The notes under the pieces are model-generated. The model saw only the letters and a program-made list of their open reading frames with translations, had not been told where the DNA came from and did not search any database. A DNA stretch of 64,000 nt. Source: Desulfosediminicola ganghwensis (GTDB lineage Bacteria; Desulfobacterota; Desulfobulbia; Desulfobulbales; Desulfocapsaceae). A program made the position numbers and the translations under genes. Below, one piece after another: positions 18,871 through 26,336 of the stretch. Within the stretch, counting starts at the first letter, position 1, and each line of letters starts with the position of its first letter. Where the stretch lies: contig NZ_CP050699.1 in assembly GCF_005116675.2 (NCBI RefSeq), positions 806,001 to 870,000 of the forward strand, written 5' to 3'.

Positions 18871-20067
18871 ATGGGCTCTACAAAAACCATTTTGATTGTT
18901 GATGATGAAGCAAGACTGCTTGAGTCGGTACATGCAGGGCTGAAAGAACATGAAGATCGCCTTGAAGTCATTACCGCGCAAAACGGCAGAGAGGCGGTCG
19001 AGATCCTGAAATCAATCCAGGTTCACCTCGTTGTAACCGACATTAAAATGCCCGAGCTGGATGGTTTTGAACTTTTAGCCCATATTTCAGGCAAATACCC
19101 CAGTATCCCCGTAATAGTGATGACTGCTTTCAACACTCCGGAAATTGAGCAAAAACTTCTGGAATCAAGCAGACTGAAGCTCCTCGAAAAACCTCTTGAT
19201 ATTGATGAGCTTGCCAATTCCATCTTCGAAGGACTCAAACAGTCAAAAGAGGAAGGAGCGCTTACCGGCATATCATTACCGAGTTTCCTCCAGCTCATTG
19301 AAACAGAAAAAAAGACCTGCATCATCGAAGTCACTTCAAATGGTACGAGTGGATATATCTATTTCAACCAGGGTGTACTTTTCTCCGCAGTTTACAACGA
19401 ACTGAAAGGAGACGAGGCGATATATGCGATGCTCCTGTTTGATGAGGTTGAAATCCGGATAAAGAGAAACGTGAAACGGAAATTCAAAAAAACTGTTGAA
19501 GGTCCGTTGATGGCTTTTTTAATGGAAGGACTACGGAGAAAGGATGAGGCTTCAGGCGACTATGAAAAAAGCGACTCTCCCCCGGTAGCCGGTTTTAGCG
19601 ACAACGAAGAGGATCGACTGGAAAATACACCGACATCAATAAATGTTACACTAACCAAAGAAGGAGACAACCAAATGACTGATATTAAAAACGCCTTGTC
19701 AAGACTTGCAGATGTTGAAGGCTTCATGGCCGTGGGAATCTTTACCCCTAATGGCGAAATGGCTGCCGAGTTAAACAACTCAGGACTGAAAATAGCTGAA
19801 CTTGGCTCCATGGCCAATGACGTACTGCTGAAGGCGCAGAAATCAACGGAGATGATGGGAGTAGGCCGTGGCCAGCTTGTTCATATCAACGCCCCGAAAG
19901 CCCAGATTTTGGCGAGATGTTACAACGAGAACACAGACTTCAGTATGACCGAAGCAGGTAAAGCTCATCTGCATTTGGTCCTGGTGCTGTCTGAAAGCGG
20001 CAACCTGGCTATGGCCAAAATGAAGCTGGAGTCCGTCATTCACGAATGCGCGGAATCTTTGCGTTAA
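18871..20067 (+). CDS. Receiver-DUF4388-roadblock protein, 398 aa
   Basis: Start chosen at the ATG giving MGSTKTILIVDDEARL, just before the receiver (about 4-120; LVVTDIKMPELDG has the phospho-Asp). Residues about 130-235 look like a DUF4388/PATAN module (GISLPSFLQLIETEKKTC, then GYIYFNQGVLFSA), common in delta-proteobacterial signalling and gliding regulators. A low-complexity acidic linker leads to a roadblock/LC7-type domain (about 270-398, LSRLADVEGFMAVGIFTP). Roadblock domains usually control small GTPases. None is encoded nearby. It closes the signalling block and is followed by a strong terminator. Confidence 0.82.
   Translation: MGSTKTILIVDDEARLLESVHAGLKEHEDRLEVITAQNGREAVEILKSIQVHLVVTDIKMPELDGFELLAHISGKYPSIPVIVMTAFNTPEIEQKLLESSRLKLLEKPLDIDELANSIFEGLKQSKEEGALTGISLPSFLQLIETEKKTCIIEVTSNGTSGYIYFNQGVLFSAVYNELKGDEAIYAMLLFDEVEIRIKRNVKRKFKKTVEGPLMAFLMEGLRRKDEASGDYEKSDSPPVAGFSDNEEDRLENTPTSINVTLTKEGDNQMTDIKNALSRLADVEGFMAVGIFTPNGEMAAELNNSGLKIAELGSMANDVLLKAQKSTEMMGVGRGQLVHINAPKAQILARCYNENTDFSMTEAGKAHLHLVLVLSESGNLAMAKMKLESVIHECAESLR
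19675..20067 (+). CDS. Possible internal start: free roadblock domain, 130 aa
   Basis: Inside the previous gene, in the same frame, an AAGAAGGAGACAACCAA sequence stands before ATG at 19675. It forms a near-ideal ribosome-binding site 8-9 bases upstream. The protein from there (MTDIKNALSRLADVEGF) is exactly a complete roadblock/LC7 domain. Either two ancestral genes were fused by loss of a stop, or both the full and the short protein are made. Confidence 0.45.
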   Translation: MTDIKNALSRLADVEGFMAVGIFTPNGEMAAELNNSGLKIAELGSMANDVLLKAQKSTEMMGVGRGQLVHINAPKAQILARCYNENTDFSMTEAGKAHLHLVLVLSESGNLAMAKMKLESVIHECAESLR

Positions 20068-20092
20068 TACCGGCAAGAAGTGACTGCTTCAA

Positions 20093-20126
20093 GGGGCTGC
20101 CTCCAAATCGGGGGCGGCCCTTTTTG
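20093..20126 (+). terminator. Rho-independent terminator
   Basis: A GC-rich stem pairs GGGGCTGCC with GGGCGGCCC and is followed by TTTTTGGTTT. It stands 25 bases past the stop of the receiver-DUF4388-roadblock gene and ends the signalling block. Confidence 0.8.
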
Positions 20127-20148
20127 GTTTAGGCTGTGAAGAGTAAAC

Positions 20149-20164
20149 AGGGGACATCCATGAT
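20149..20164 (+). repeat. Short dispersed motif, copy C
   Basis: Perfect copy of AGGGGACATCCATGAT, as at 118-133. It lies 770 bases before the left end of the intact RAYT element (20935). Confidence 0.5.
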
Positions 20165-20268
20165 TGTTTAAAAGGATAATTCCTTTACCAGGTATATAGT
20201 TTCATCATCTTCATGCAACATGATTATAGTTTTTTGCAATCAAAGATGACATGAGTGGATGAGATTAT

Positions 20269-20871
20269 ATGCAACCCCTTATTATTATTCTCGCACTACA
20301 ATGGGCCATGCTTCTTTGCATGGTGCAGCCTGTCCTCGCGGCACAAAAGAGTTCTCTACCCAGTGACACAGAAATGGTTCTATTCGACTTTGAAAATCCG
20401 GTTGACCTGCAGGATTGGCTGGTGGTGAATGATGGCGTGATGGGCGGATTATCGCGGGGGGAAATTATCAGAACCGACTCGGGCACCGCAGTGTTCCAGG
20501 GAATCCTCTCGCTCGAGAACAACGGTGGGTTCTCCTCGACCCGCACGCTGCATCTTCCCTACAGACTGGATGGCTTCGACGGCATCGTCCTGCGTGTCCG
20601 GGGCGACGGCAACACCTATCAGTTTAGGCTGCGGCTCGACGGCAGTTTCGACGGCGTCGCCTATCGCTACAAGTTCCAGACTGAAGCCGACAAGTGGACG
20701 ACGGTCGAGGTTCCTTTCAGCGAGTGTGTTCCTGTCTTCCGAGGACGCAAGCTGAGCGGCGTGGACCCGGTCTCACCAGAGAAGATCCAGCAGATCGGCT
20801 TTCTCATTTCTGAAAAACAGGTTGGACCATTCAGGCTCGAGGTTGACCTGATCAGCGCCTATCGGCGCTGA
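20269..20871 (+). CDS. Secreted CIA30-family protein, 200 aa
   Basis: A signal peptide occupies residues 1-25 (LALQWAMLLCMVQPVLAA). The rest is a galactose-binding-like beta sandwich of the CIA30 family (complex I intermediate-associated protein 30), recognisable from LFDFENPVDLQDWLVVNDGVMGG, GGFSSTRT and VLRVRGDGNTYQFRLR. In bacteria the family has no settled function; members are thought to bind ligands or carbohydrates. Here it is exported. No ribosome-binding site is obvious. It stands alone between a terminator and the RAYT element. Confidence 0.82.
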   Translation: MQPLIIILALQWAMLLCMVQPVLAAQKSSLPSDTEMVLFDFENPVDLQDWLVVNDGVMGGLSRGEIIRTDSGTAVFQGILSLENNGGFSSTRTLHLPYRLDGFDGIVLRVRGDGNTYQFRLRLDGSFDGVAYRYKFQTEADKWTTVEVPFSECVPVFRGRKLSGVDPVSPEKIQQIGFLISEKQVGPFRLEVDLISAYRR

Positions 20872-20934
20872 TCACCACATCGGCCCGCCTCCATCTGCGT
20901 TTCTCTTTAAATTGGGATATAAATTGGTTAAATT

Positions 20935-21705
20935 GGGGACAGACCACGATATTGGTTGTGACTTTCCTATTAAATATGTTTAGATAGCCTATGCCTAGAC
21001 GACCACGAATTATACTCCCTGACGTCCCTTTACACATCATCCAGCGTGGCAATAATCGTCAAGCCTGCTTTTTTGCTGATGAAGACTATTGTTTTTATCT
21101 CGATTGGTTACAGGAATATTCTCGTAAATCAGGCTGTGCCATACACGCTTATGTTTTGATGACGAATCATGTTCACCTTCTGCTGACACCAAAGCGAAAA
21201 GAGAGTGCGGGTAATCTCATGAAGCTGCTTGGTCAGCGTTACGTGCAGTACATCAATCGTACCTATAAACGTAGTGGAACGCTCTGGGAAGGGCGGTTCC
21301 GCTCAAGCGTTATTCAGCAGGATACGTATCTTCTCACTTGTCAGCGTTATATCGAGATGAACCCAGTCCGTGCCGGAATGGTAAAATATCCTGGGGACTA
21401 CAGGTGGTCGAGCTATGGAGTTAACGGGCAAGGTGACCCGTCGAAACTGCTCACACAGCATCCGATCTATAATGACCTGGGACATAATCTTAAAGAACGT
21501 CTATCGGCGTACAGAGAACTGTTCAGGCATGAGTTGGAGCCCGGTGAGATCGATAGAATACGGAAAGCGACTAACGGGAATTTTGTTTTGGGCACAAGCC
21601 GTTTTCAGGAGGAAGTGGGAACCATACTTGATCGTCGGGTTGCTCCCGGGAAAGCCGGCCGGCCGAGAAAAAGAATGTGAACAATTAAAAACGTGGTCTG
21701 TCCCC
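20935..21705 (+). mobile_element. Intact REP-associated (RAYT) element
   Basis: A 771-bp unit bounded by perfect 14-bp inverted ends: GGGGACAGACCACG (20935-20948) and CGTGGTCTGTCCCC (21692-21705). It carries one transposase gene. Remnants of the same element lie at 9586-10001 and 11985-12262, and isolated end-like motifs at 863, 27319 and 38011. Confidence 0.85.
20991..21680 (+). CDS. RAYT-type Y1/HUH transposase, 229 aa
   Basis: Single-strand transposase of the IS200/IS605-like superfamily. The HUH metal motif is in LMTNHVHLLLTPK (about 57-69). The catalytic Tyr is probably in LLGQRYVQYINRTYKRSG (about 78-95), before GTLWEGRFRSS and YRWSSY. The N-terminus PRRPRIILPDVPLHIIQRGN is typical of REP-associated transposases. 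The frame is complete. It ends in a basic GRPRKRM tail just before the right end of the element. As the only full copy here it could be the source of the decayed ones. Confidence 0.93.
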   Translation: MPRRPRIILPDVPLHIIQRGNNRQACFFADEDYCFYLDWLQEYSRKSGCAIHAYVLMTNHVHLLLTPKRKESAGNLMKLLGQRYVQYINRTYKRSGTLWEGRFRSSVIQQDTYLLTCQRYIEMNPVRAGMVKYPGDYRWSSYGVNGQGDPSKLLTQHPIYNDLGHNLKERLSAYRELFRHELEPGEIDRIRKATNGNFVLGTSRFQEEVGTILDRRVAPGKAGRPRKRM

Positions 21706-21766
21706 TATTCAGGTTCAACAGCGCAATCGCTGTATCTAATCTAAGAATAATCTAAAAACATTGTTA

Positions 21767-21825
21767 AACAGTTCAGATCTGTTACAGGTCTACATTGCTG
21801 GGCTCCTGGTTTGATCTGAACTGTT
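21767..21825. repeat. 13-bp inverted repeat
   Basis: AACAGTTCAGATC (21767-21779) and GATCTGAACTGTT (21813-21825) are perfect reverse complements, 33 bases apart. It lies between the RAYT element and the end of the following minus-strand gene. It could be a terminator for that gene without a U-run, or an operator. Confidence 0.5.
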
Positions 21826-21832
21826 CCTGTCT

Positions 21833-22141
21833 TTAATGCTCAGTTTTTGAGCGTGTCCCCTGATACTTCTTATATAAGTCATGCAGACGACTCCTCACAT
21901 CGCGCAAGGTTTTGGAATAATCATTCGAAACCCAACGCGGCTCGCTAATCGAATAGATATCTTTTGCCATCTCATCAAGGGAAAATTCAATGGCTCTGCA
22001 CCACTCTCCGGTGCAGACGTTGTCTATCTCGCGGGATTGTTCAAAATCCTTTTCGAGCTCATCAAGGCAGTCTGAGAGATTTTTCATATAATCACGGTGA
22101 ACCATCATGAATGACTCTACCATCTCTTTTTGTTTTTTCAT
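21833..22141 (-). CDS. Small helical hypothetical protein, 102 aa
   Basis: Start placed at the ATG giving MKKQKEMVESFMM, because GGAGGTGATTGAG precedes it directly. The longer frame to 22225 lacks such a site. The protein is soluble, acidic and predicted to be almost all alpha-helix (DYMKNLSDCLDELEKDFEQS; SKTLRDVRSRLHDLYKKY), with Cys in NVCTGEWC. I do not recognise a family; the look is that of a small adaptor or phasin-like helical bundle. It is monocistronic. Confidence 0.65.
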   Translation of the reverse strand: MKKQKEMVESFMMVHRDYMKNLSDCLDELEKDFEQSREIDNVCTGEWCRAIEFSLDEMAKDIYSISEPRWVSNDYSKTLRDVRSRLHDLYKKYQGTRSKTEH

Positions 22142-22415
22142 CTCAATCACCTCCACTTTATTGCCAAATTTCCTATGCGGAATAGCTGTACCACTCCCTG
22201 CAGCCATCAAGCCTTTCGGGCTCAAAGGCTCAAATAAATGTTAATCACTCATAGGGACCGGGCTAGTCTTTCTGCACTGCTTGTACATGTGGAGGTTTGG
22301 TCCTGATCTTTAAATTATCGCCTCGAGAACTCAAGCTAGACAAGCTAATTCCTGATGCTTATTTGCTGTTGGCTGATGGATGTCCCGAAAATGGTGCTCC
22401 CAAGCTCTGGTGCGC

Positions 22416-22694
22416 TCAGGTTCTACGCCGCTTTCGCATTTGATAATTAGAAAGGTCCTTTTCGTTGGCTATACACGGTCCTGTTATTTTGAGTATCTGG
22501 CCGTTTCTTTTGGTGAAATAGCGCTTCTCTTCACAACCGTTTACCTTTTCGCCATCTGCAGTATCCAGGGTAAATACCTTACGGGCCGCAACAACAGTAT
22601 TGCTTTTGTCGGTTGCTATCTCCTGGCTGACAACCACCACCCGTTCAGCACCGTCGGGCTGATTGACTATGAAATATCCAATGACTTGTCTCAT
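22416..22694 (-). CDS. Small hypothetical protein, 92 aa
   Basis: A GAGG site precedes the ATG by about 10 bases. The protein starts MRQVIGYFIVNQPDGAERVV and has a compact mixed alpha/beta look with charged residues, and a basic end (QMRKRRRT). The pattern YFIVNQPDG-AERVVVVSQEI suggests a small beta-rich domain. No family was recognised and no signal peptide or membrane segment is present. The frame could be spurious, but its composition and ribosome-binding site favour a gene. Confidence 0.5.
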   Translation of the reverse strand: MRQVIGYFIVNQPDGAERVVVVSQEIATDKSNTVVAARKVFTLDTADGEKVNGCEEKRYFTKRNGQILKITGPCIANEKDLSNYQMRKRRRT

Positions 22695-23343
22695 GTTGTT
22701 GAAACCTCAATCTCTAATGTATAGATATGATTATGGACAGAAAAAGGAGGAAGGATCTCAGGCAAACCCCTCCTCCAGGAAGAACATGAGGTTGATATGG
22801 CGTATCACTCTGAGGTTCTTCAGGCTCGGGACCAGCGGCGACTGCTTATGTCAATCAATTAGGCGTCAGCACCCTGGTCAGGCTTATTGCGGAATGAACA
22901 GCGAACACGACAAGTGGTATTACAATTTGCACGGTAACTGGTAGTAGCCAAAAACTGACAATAAATGGGCTTATCTCTGACATCTGTCTCCTCCTCTTGT
23001 ATGAATTCACTCAAGCCAATTGGCGTTGAGGTGTAAGCGTTTACATCGAGTTTGACCGCAGTCCAGGGAACCGACTCTATATTTTGGGCAGATGGATCTC
23101 TGCCAAACAGCCCTGATGCATTCCTGACAAAATCGTTAGATTGGTTAATTTTATGAAATGTATCTAAATAACTGTCTATGTGTTATTTGTGGTATGTGTA
23201 ATATATACTGCAAAATATTTGGCACTGGTCCGTTAGGTAGGACAAAAAAATGCCGGTGCGAAAAAAAGGCTCAAGAAACTGGTTATGCAATAGTTTCATT
23301 TTTTGTTTTGTACCAAATGTTCAATTTTGCATAGAGGGAAGCG
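22695..23343. other. Intergenic region, no gene seen
   Basis: About 650 bases. Short frames on the plus strand (for example 22663-22944) lack a ribosome-binding site and protein-like composition. The last 150 bases are AT-rich and probably include the promoter of the FIST genes. Confidence 0.4.
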
Positions 23344-24141
23344 ATGTTCAAAGCCATTACCGCACACAGCATCAAAAGCAATGGGCCCGAAATTGTTGAC
23401 GATCTGGTCAGGGACTCAAATGAAAAGCTGGGAGTGTACAGACCGTCTGCCGGAGTGCTCTATGCCTCGGCACCCCATGATACGGAAGCACTCAAAGGTA
23501 TTCTTACAGGCCTAACGGAGGCTTTCCCTGGAATGGAAATTGTTGGGGGAACCGTCGTGGGCGGATTTACGGATGACAGTGGCTTTACCCAGGAGGGCTA
23601 TTGGCTGTGTCTAATGGTAAGCGACTCGGTAACCTTGACTGCAGGCTGTCTGCCAAACATCTCATCCGTAATTCAGTCAAACGACTTTACCGAAGCCTTT
23701 CGCGCCAGTCTTGCAAAGGATCCTGGCTACCAAGATGCTCAAGCCTGTCTTTTTTTTTCGCCATACAATCACTTTGATGGGGAGAAATTCATTGATCACG
23801 TCCAGGAAGTGCTGCCGGAGAATTGCCTGGTCTTCGGCGGCATGGCCGCCGACTACTGGGACGAGCAGAACCTTGCCAACTTCTCAAAAATCACCCCGCC
23901 CGCAGAGAAATCGCTACTCTTTTTTGCCAAAGATGGCGTCATCCATCTTGAGGATGATACCGTCGTGTACCTCCTGTTCCAGGGAGAGATCGAAGTACAG
24001 TCCGGTGTCTCCTATGGTTGGTCAGATGTAGGTATGCTCTTCCCGGCCTGCGGTAACGAGTTTACCCTCACGGAAATTGACGGCAAAAATCCGCACACCT
24101 TTCTCCAAGAGTTTCAGCACCCCCTCGTTTTGGAGGAATAA
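23344..24141 (+). CDS. FIST sensor protein, N-terminal part, 265 aa
   Basis: FIST domains are sensory modules, often binding small ligands such as amino acids, in signalling proteins. This reading frame carries a whole FIST_N domain (about 1-205, including GMEIVGGTVVGGFTDDSGF and CLVFGGMAADYW). It also has the first strands of FIST_C (YGWSDVGMLFPA, then NEFTLTEIDGKNPHTFLQEF). It then stops at TAA 24139-24141 in the middle of FIST_C. The next gene continues in the same frame six bases later with the rest of FIST_C. A purine-rich site precedes the ATG (GAGGGAAGCG). Confidence 0.8.
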   Translation: MFKAITAHSIKSNGPEIVDDLVRDSNEKLGVYRPSAGVLYASAPHDTEALKGILTGLTEAFPGMEIVGGTVVGGFTDDSGFTQEGYWLCLMVSDSVTLTAGCLPNISSVIQSNDFTEAFRASLAKDPGYQDAQACLFFSPYNHFDGEKFIDHVQEVLPENCLVFGGMAADYWDEQNLANFSKITPPAEKSLLFFAKDGVIHLEDDTVVYLLFQGEIEVQSGVSYGWSDVGMLFPACGNEFTLTEIDGKNPHTFLQEFQHPLVLEE

Positions 24142-24147
24142 TCCCAC

Positions 24148-24879
24148 ATGGAATATTCATTGTGGATTCATGCCCCGGGAGAAGACCCGCATATTCGAGA
24201 CATATTCTTTGATAAGGCCACTGGCAACTACTACACGAGAGGTGCCTGCCTCCCGCCGCGATTCCATATCAGCTTCTCTTATCCCGACAAATCAAAAGTA
24301 TTACGAGAATACACAAATACCCTGGGTCGTCTTGCCGATGAGTATGAGCTGGTCATTGGCACCGTTTGCGCTACCCATCTTGCGGTCTTGGAGCAGGATA
24401 TACGCCGGGAGTATGCGGAAATGACGAAGGCCTTTCAGCGAACCCCTCTGATTTGCAGCTATGCTTTCGGCGAGTATGGACCTTCGTTTACCAGCCCAAA
24501 AAGTAAGCTGCACAGCTTCTCGGGCGTTGTGTTCTGCCTAAAGGAAAAGGGCAGGGTCGATAACGGAGGAGGGGGAGCCAGGCATGGGTTTCTTGATGAA
24601 ATCGTCAGGAGCCAGCGTGAAGAGATCAATTCGCTGCAGAAGCAGCTGCAATTTTTTGAAGGCAGCAAAAATATCAAGATGCAAAAATTGACTGAAGTTT
24701 GTCTCGGGGTACTGCTGTGCCGCTCCCGTAAATCACTGTCCGGCATGGCGGAACAAATAAGTGATTCCTTAAGAACATACTATAAGAAAAGAGGGCTAAA
24801 ACCGCCGTACCCAATAAGCAGGAATAGACTGATCGAGCATCTTGGGAAGTTAAAAGAGCGTGCACAAAAACTGCTTTGA
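24148..24879 (+). CDS. FIST sensor protein, C-terminal part, 243 aa
   Basis: Residues 1-130 are the remainder of the FIST_C domain, including ATHLAVLEQDIRREY and the hallmark SYAFGEYGPSF followed by HSFSGVVF. Residues 150-243 form a helical extension with a coiled coil (IVRSQREEINSLQKQLQFF) and a basic end. That extension could pass the signal on. The frame is the same as the upstream gene, separated only by TAA-TCC-CAC. The sequence GGAGGAATAATCCCAC just before ATG 24148 offers re-initiation, so two polypeptides could form a split FIST protein. Otherwise it is half of a broken gene. Confidence 0.75.
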   Translation: MEYSLWIHAPGEDPHIRDIFFDKATGNYYTRGACLPPRFHISFSYPDKSKVLREYTNTLGRLADEYELVIGTVCATHLAVLEQDIRREYAEMTKAFQRTPLICSYAFGEYGPSFTSPKSKLHSFSGVVFCLKEKGRVDNGGGGARHGFLDEIVRSQREEINSLQKQLQFFEGSKNIKMQKLTEVCLGVLLCRSRKSLSGMAEQISDSLRTYYKKRGLKPPYPISRNRLIEHLGKLKERAQKLL

Positions 24880-25154
24880 AAGAACCTCAATGGGAACATC
24901 TTGTTAGAGGCAAGGCGTGTTGATGAGGGTTCCCCGGGGAGCTGATTCGTACCTTTAGCTGTGCCGTCATATTTGACTATGAACGCATCCAACCCTGAGA
25001 ACGTGCTGGATATGCAGCTTCGCAACAAGGAAGGGTCACCTATTGACAAGGGGCTTTTTACTGGGTGACCCCGTCCAATTGATTTCAGGCCGGTCCGCAT
25101 TGCTACACTATTTAAGGGATAAATTAATTGACACGAAGGCCCATTTCATATTTA

Positions 25155-25176
25155 TTAGAACGAACGTTCGTTTTAA
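25155..25176. promoter_or_regulatory. TetR operator, copy 1
   Basis: The arms TTAGAACGAA and TTCGTTTTAA flank a central CG (one mismatch between arms). It lies 16 bases before the tetR-like ATG, overlapping the likely promoter and ribosome-binding region. The same palindrome occurs at 25789, which strongly marks it as the regulator's binding site. Confidence 0.8.
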
Positions 25177-25192
25177 AGGAGAGGGAGCAGCT

Positions 25193-25768
25193 ATGTCAGG
25201 CAAAACACAGGAGCGGCGGGGATTGATACTGTCAACCGCTTTGAGGCTATTTTTTGAGCGGGGATATTTCAATACTTCCGTTCATGATATCCAAAAAGAG
25301 GCCGGAGTCAGTATCGGTTCTATCTACCATCATTTTGGAAATAAAGAGTCAATCGCCAAAGAGTTGTTTCAGGAAATTGAAACAAGCATGACGAGGGTTC
25401 TTACTGAGATTATGGAGATTCATGAAACCGCTCACGACCGTTGCAGGAGTGTGGTGCAGTATCTCTTTGACGAGACAGAAACGAACAGGGCTGAAATGCA
25501 TTACATGTTGTACGCAAAACACCAGGAGTTTATGCCTGGGGAAAAACCAGTCTGTTCGTCCCGTCCCTTTACCCTGATGAAACAGATGGTGATTGAAGGA
25601 ATTGACGCGGGACATATCAGACCGGTCGACCCGAACGTGGCTGCAGTGACCCTTTTTGGTGGGGCCATTCGTCTGATCTTCTTGCGTTTGGATGGTGTCC
25701 TCGAAAGACCGCTTCCCGACTATCTGGAAGAATGTTGGGAGTGTGCCTGGAGGGGTGTGGCAAAGTAG
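25193..25768 (+). CDS. TetR-family repressor, 191 aa
   Basis: The N-terminal helix-turn-helix (about 8-55) reads LSTALRLFFERGYFNTSVHD, then AGVSIGSIYHHFGNKESIAKELF, the classic TetR signature. The C-terminal helices form the ligand pocket. Start set at the ATG following AAAGGAGAGGGAGC; the longer frame from 25043 runs across the operator. It most likely represses itself and the downstream operon through the two palindromes at 25155 and 25789. The inducer is unknown. Confidence 0.9.
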   Translation: MSGKTQERRGLILSTALRLFFERGYFNTSVHDIQKEAGVSIGSIYHHFGNKESIAKELFQEIETSMTRVLTEIMEIHETAHDRCRSVVQYLFDETETNRAEMHYMLYAKHQEFMPGEKPVCSSRPFTLMKQMVIEGIDAGHIRPVDPNVAAVTLFGGAIRLIFLRLDGVLERPLPDYLEECWECAWRGVAK

Positions 25769-25788
25769 CAATTTTTTTTTCATAAGTA

Positions 25789-25810
25789 TTAGAACGAACA
25801 TTCGTTCTAA
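25789..25810. promoter_or_regulatory. TetR operator, copy 2
   Basis: Perfect arms TTAGAACGAA and TTCGTTCTAA flank a central CA. It overlaps the start of the ribosome-binding site (AAAGGAG) of the DsrE-like gene. The match to copy 1 shows that the regulator gene and the operon are co-controlled. Confidence 0.8.
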
Positions 25811-25821
25811 AGGAGCTGGCA

Positions 25822-26325
25822 ATGAAATGTATTAGAGCTTTCAACGTATTTATAGCATCTTGCGTGTTGATGTTTTTAGTGAACGGAGTTGCGGTGGCAG
25901 GTGACGTGAACGATCAGGATGCCTTGAGCGGCCTGACGGAAACTAAAACTCTCTTTGATATCAATGTCAGCGAAGCTTCCAAGCTCGCCTTATACCTTGA
26001 TGTCATCAATATGACCTACGATGATCTGCTCAGGCAGGGCAGGACCGCTGATTTTGTTATAGCATTTCGGGGGGCCTCTGTCCGTTTGGTTACCACTGAA
26101 AACTGGTCGTTTTCGGATCAGGATCAGGAACTGTTGAAAAAATCGGCTCAGCTCCTGGCTGAATTGCAAAAGAGGGGAGTGAAGATTGAAGCGTGTGCCA
26201 TCGCTATCAACCTGTTCAAGGTTGAAGCGGATACTCTGCTGGATGGGGTAAAGGTTGTAGGGAACACGTTCGTTTCCCTGACCGGTTACCAGAATAAAGG
26301 TTATGCGCTGGTACCGATTCAGTGA
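25822..26325 (+). CDS. Secreted DsrE-family-like protein, 167 aa
   Basis: A signal peptide covers residues 1-27 (FIASCVLMFLVNGVAVAG). The mature part resembles the DsrE/DsrF fold: KLALYLDVINMTYDDLLRQG, DFVIAFRGASVRLV, and a Cys in GVKIEACAIAINLF at the place where DsrE-like sulfur carriers have their reactive Cys. A role in handling sulfur species or thiols in the periplasm is inferred; the cognate partner is not known. First gene of the TetR-controlled operon, followed 11 bases later by the lipoprotein gene. Confidence 0.75.
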   Translation: MKCIRAFNVFIASCVLMFLVNGVAVAGDVNDQDALSGLTETKTLFDINVSEASKLALYLDVINMTYDDLLRQGRTADFVIAFRGASVRLVTTENWSFSDQDQELLKKSAQLLAELQKRGVKIEACAIAINLFKVEADTLLDGVKVVGNTFVSLTGYQNKGYALVPIQ

Positions 26326-26336
26326 GGGAATGACTT

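Noticed and set aside
22663-22944. 93-codon plus-strand frame
   Set aside because: Overlaps the start of the minus-strand gene at 22416-22694 and has no translation signal.
24139-24141. FIST gene stop as a recoded codon
   Set aside because: It is TAA, which has no known selenocysteine or pyrrolysine use; nonsense mutation or split gene is simpler.
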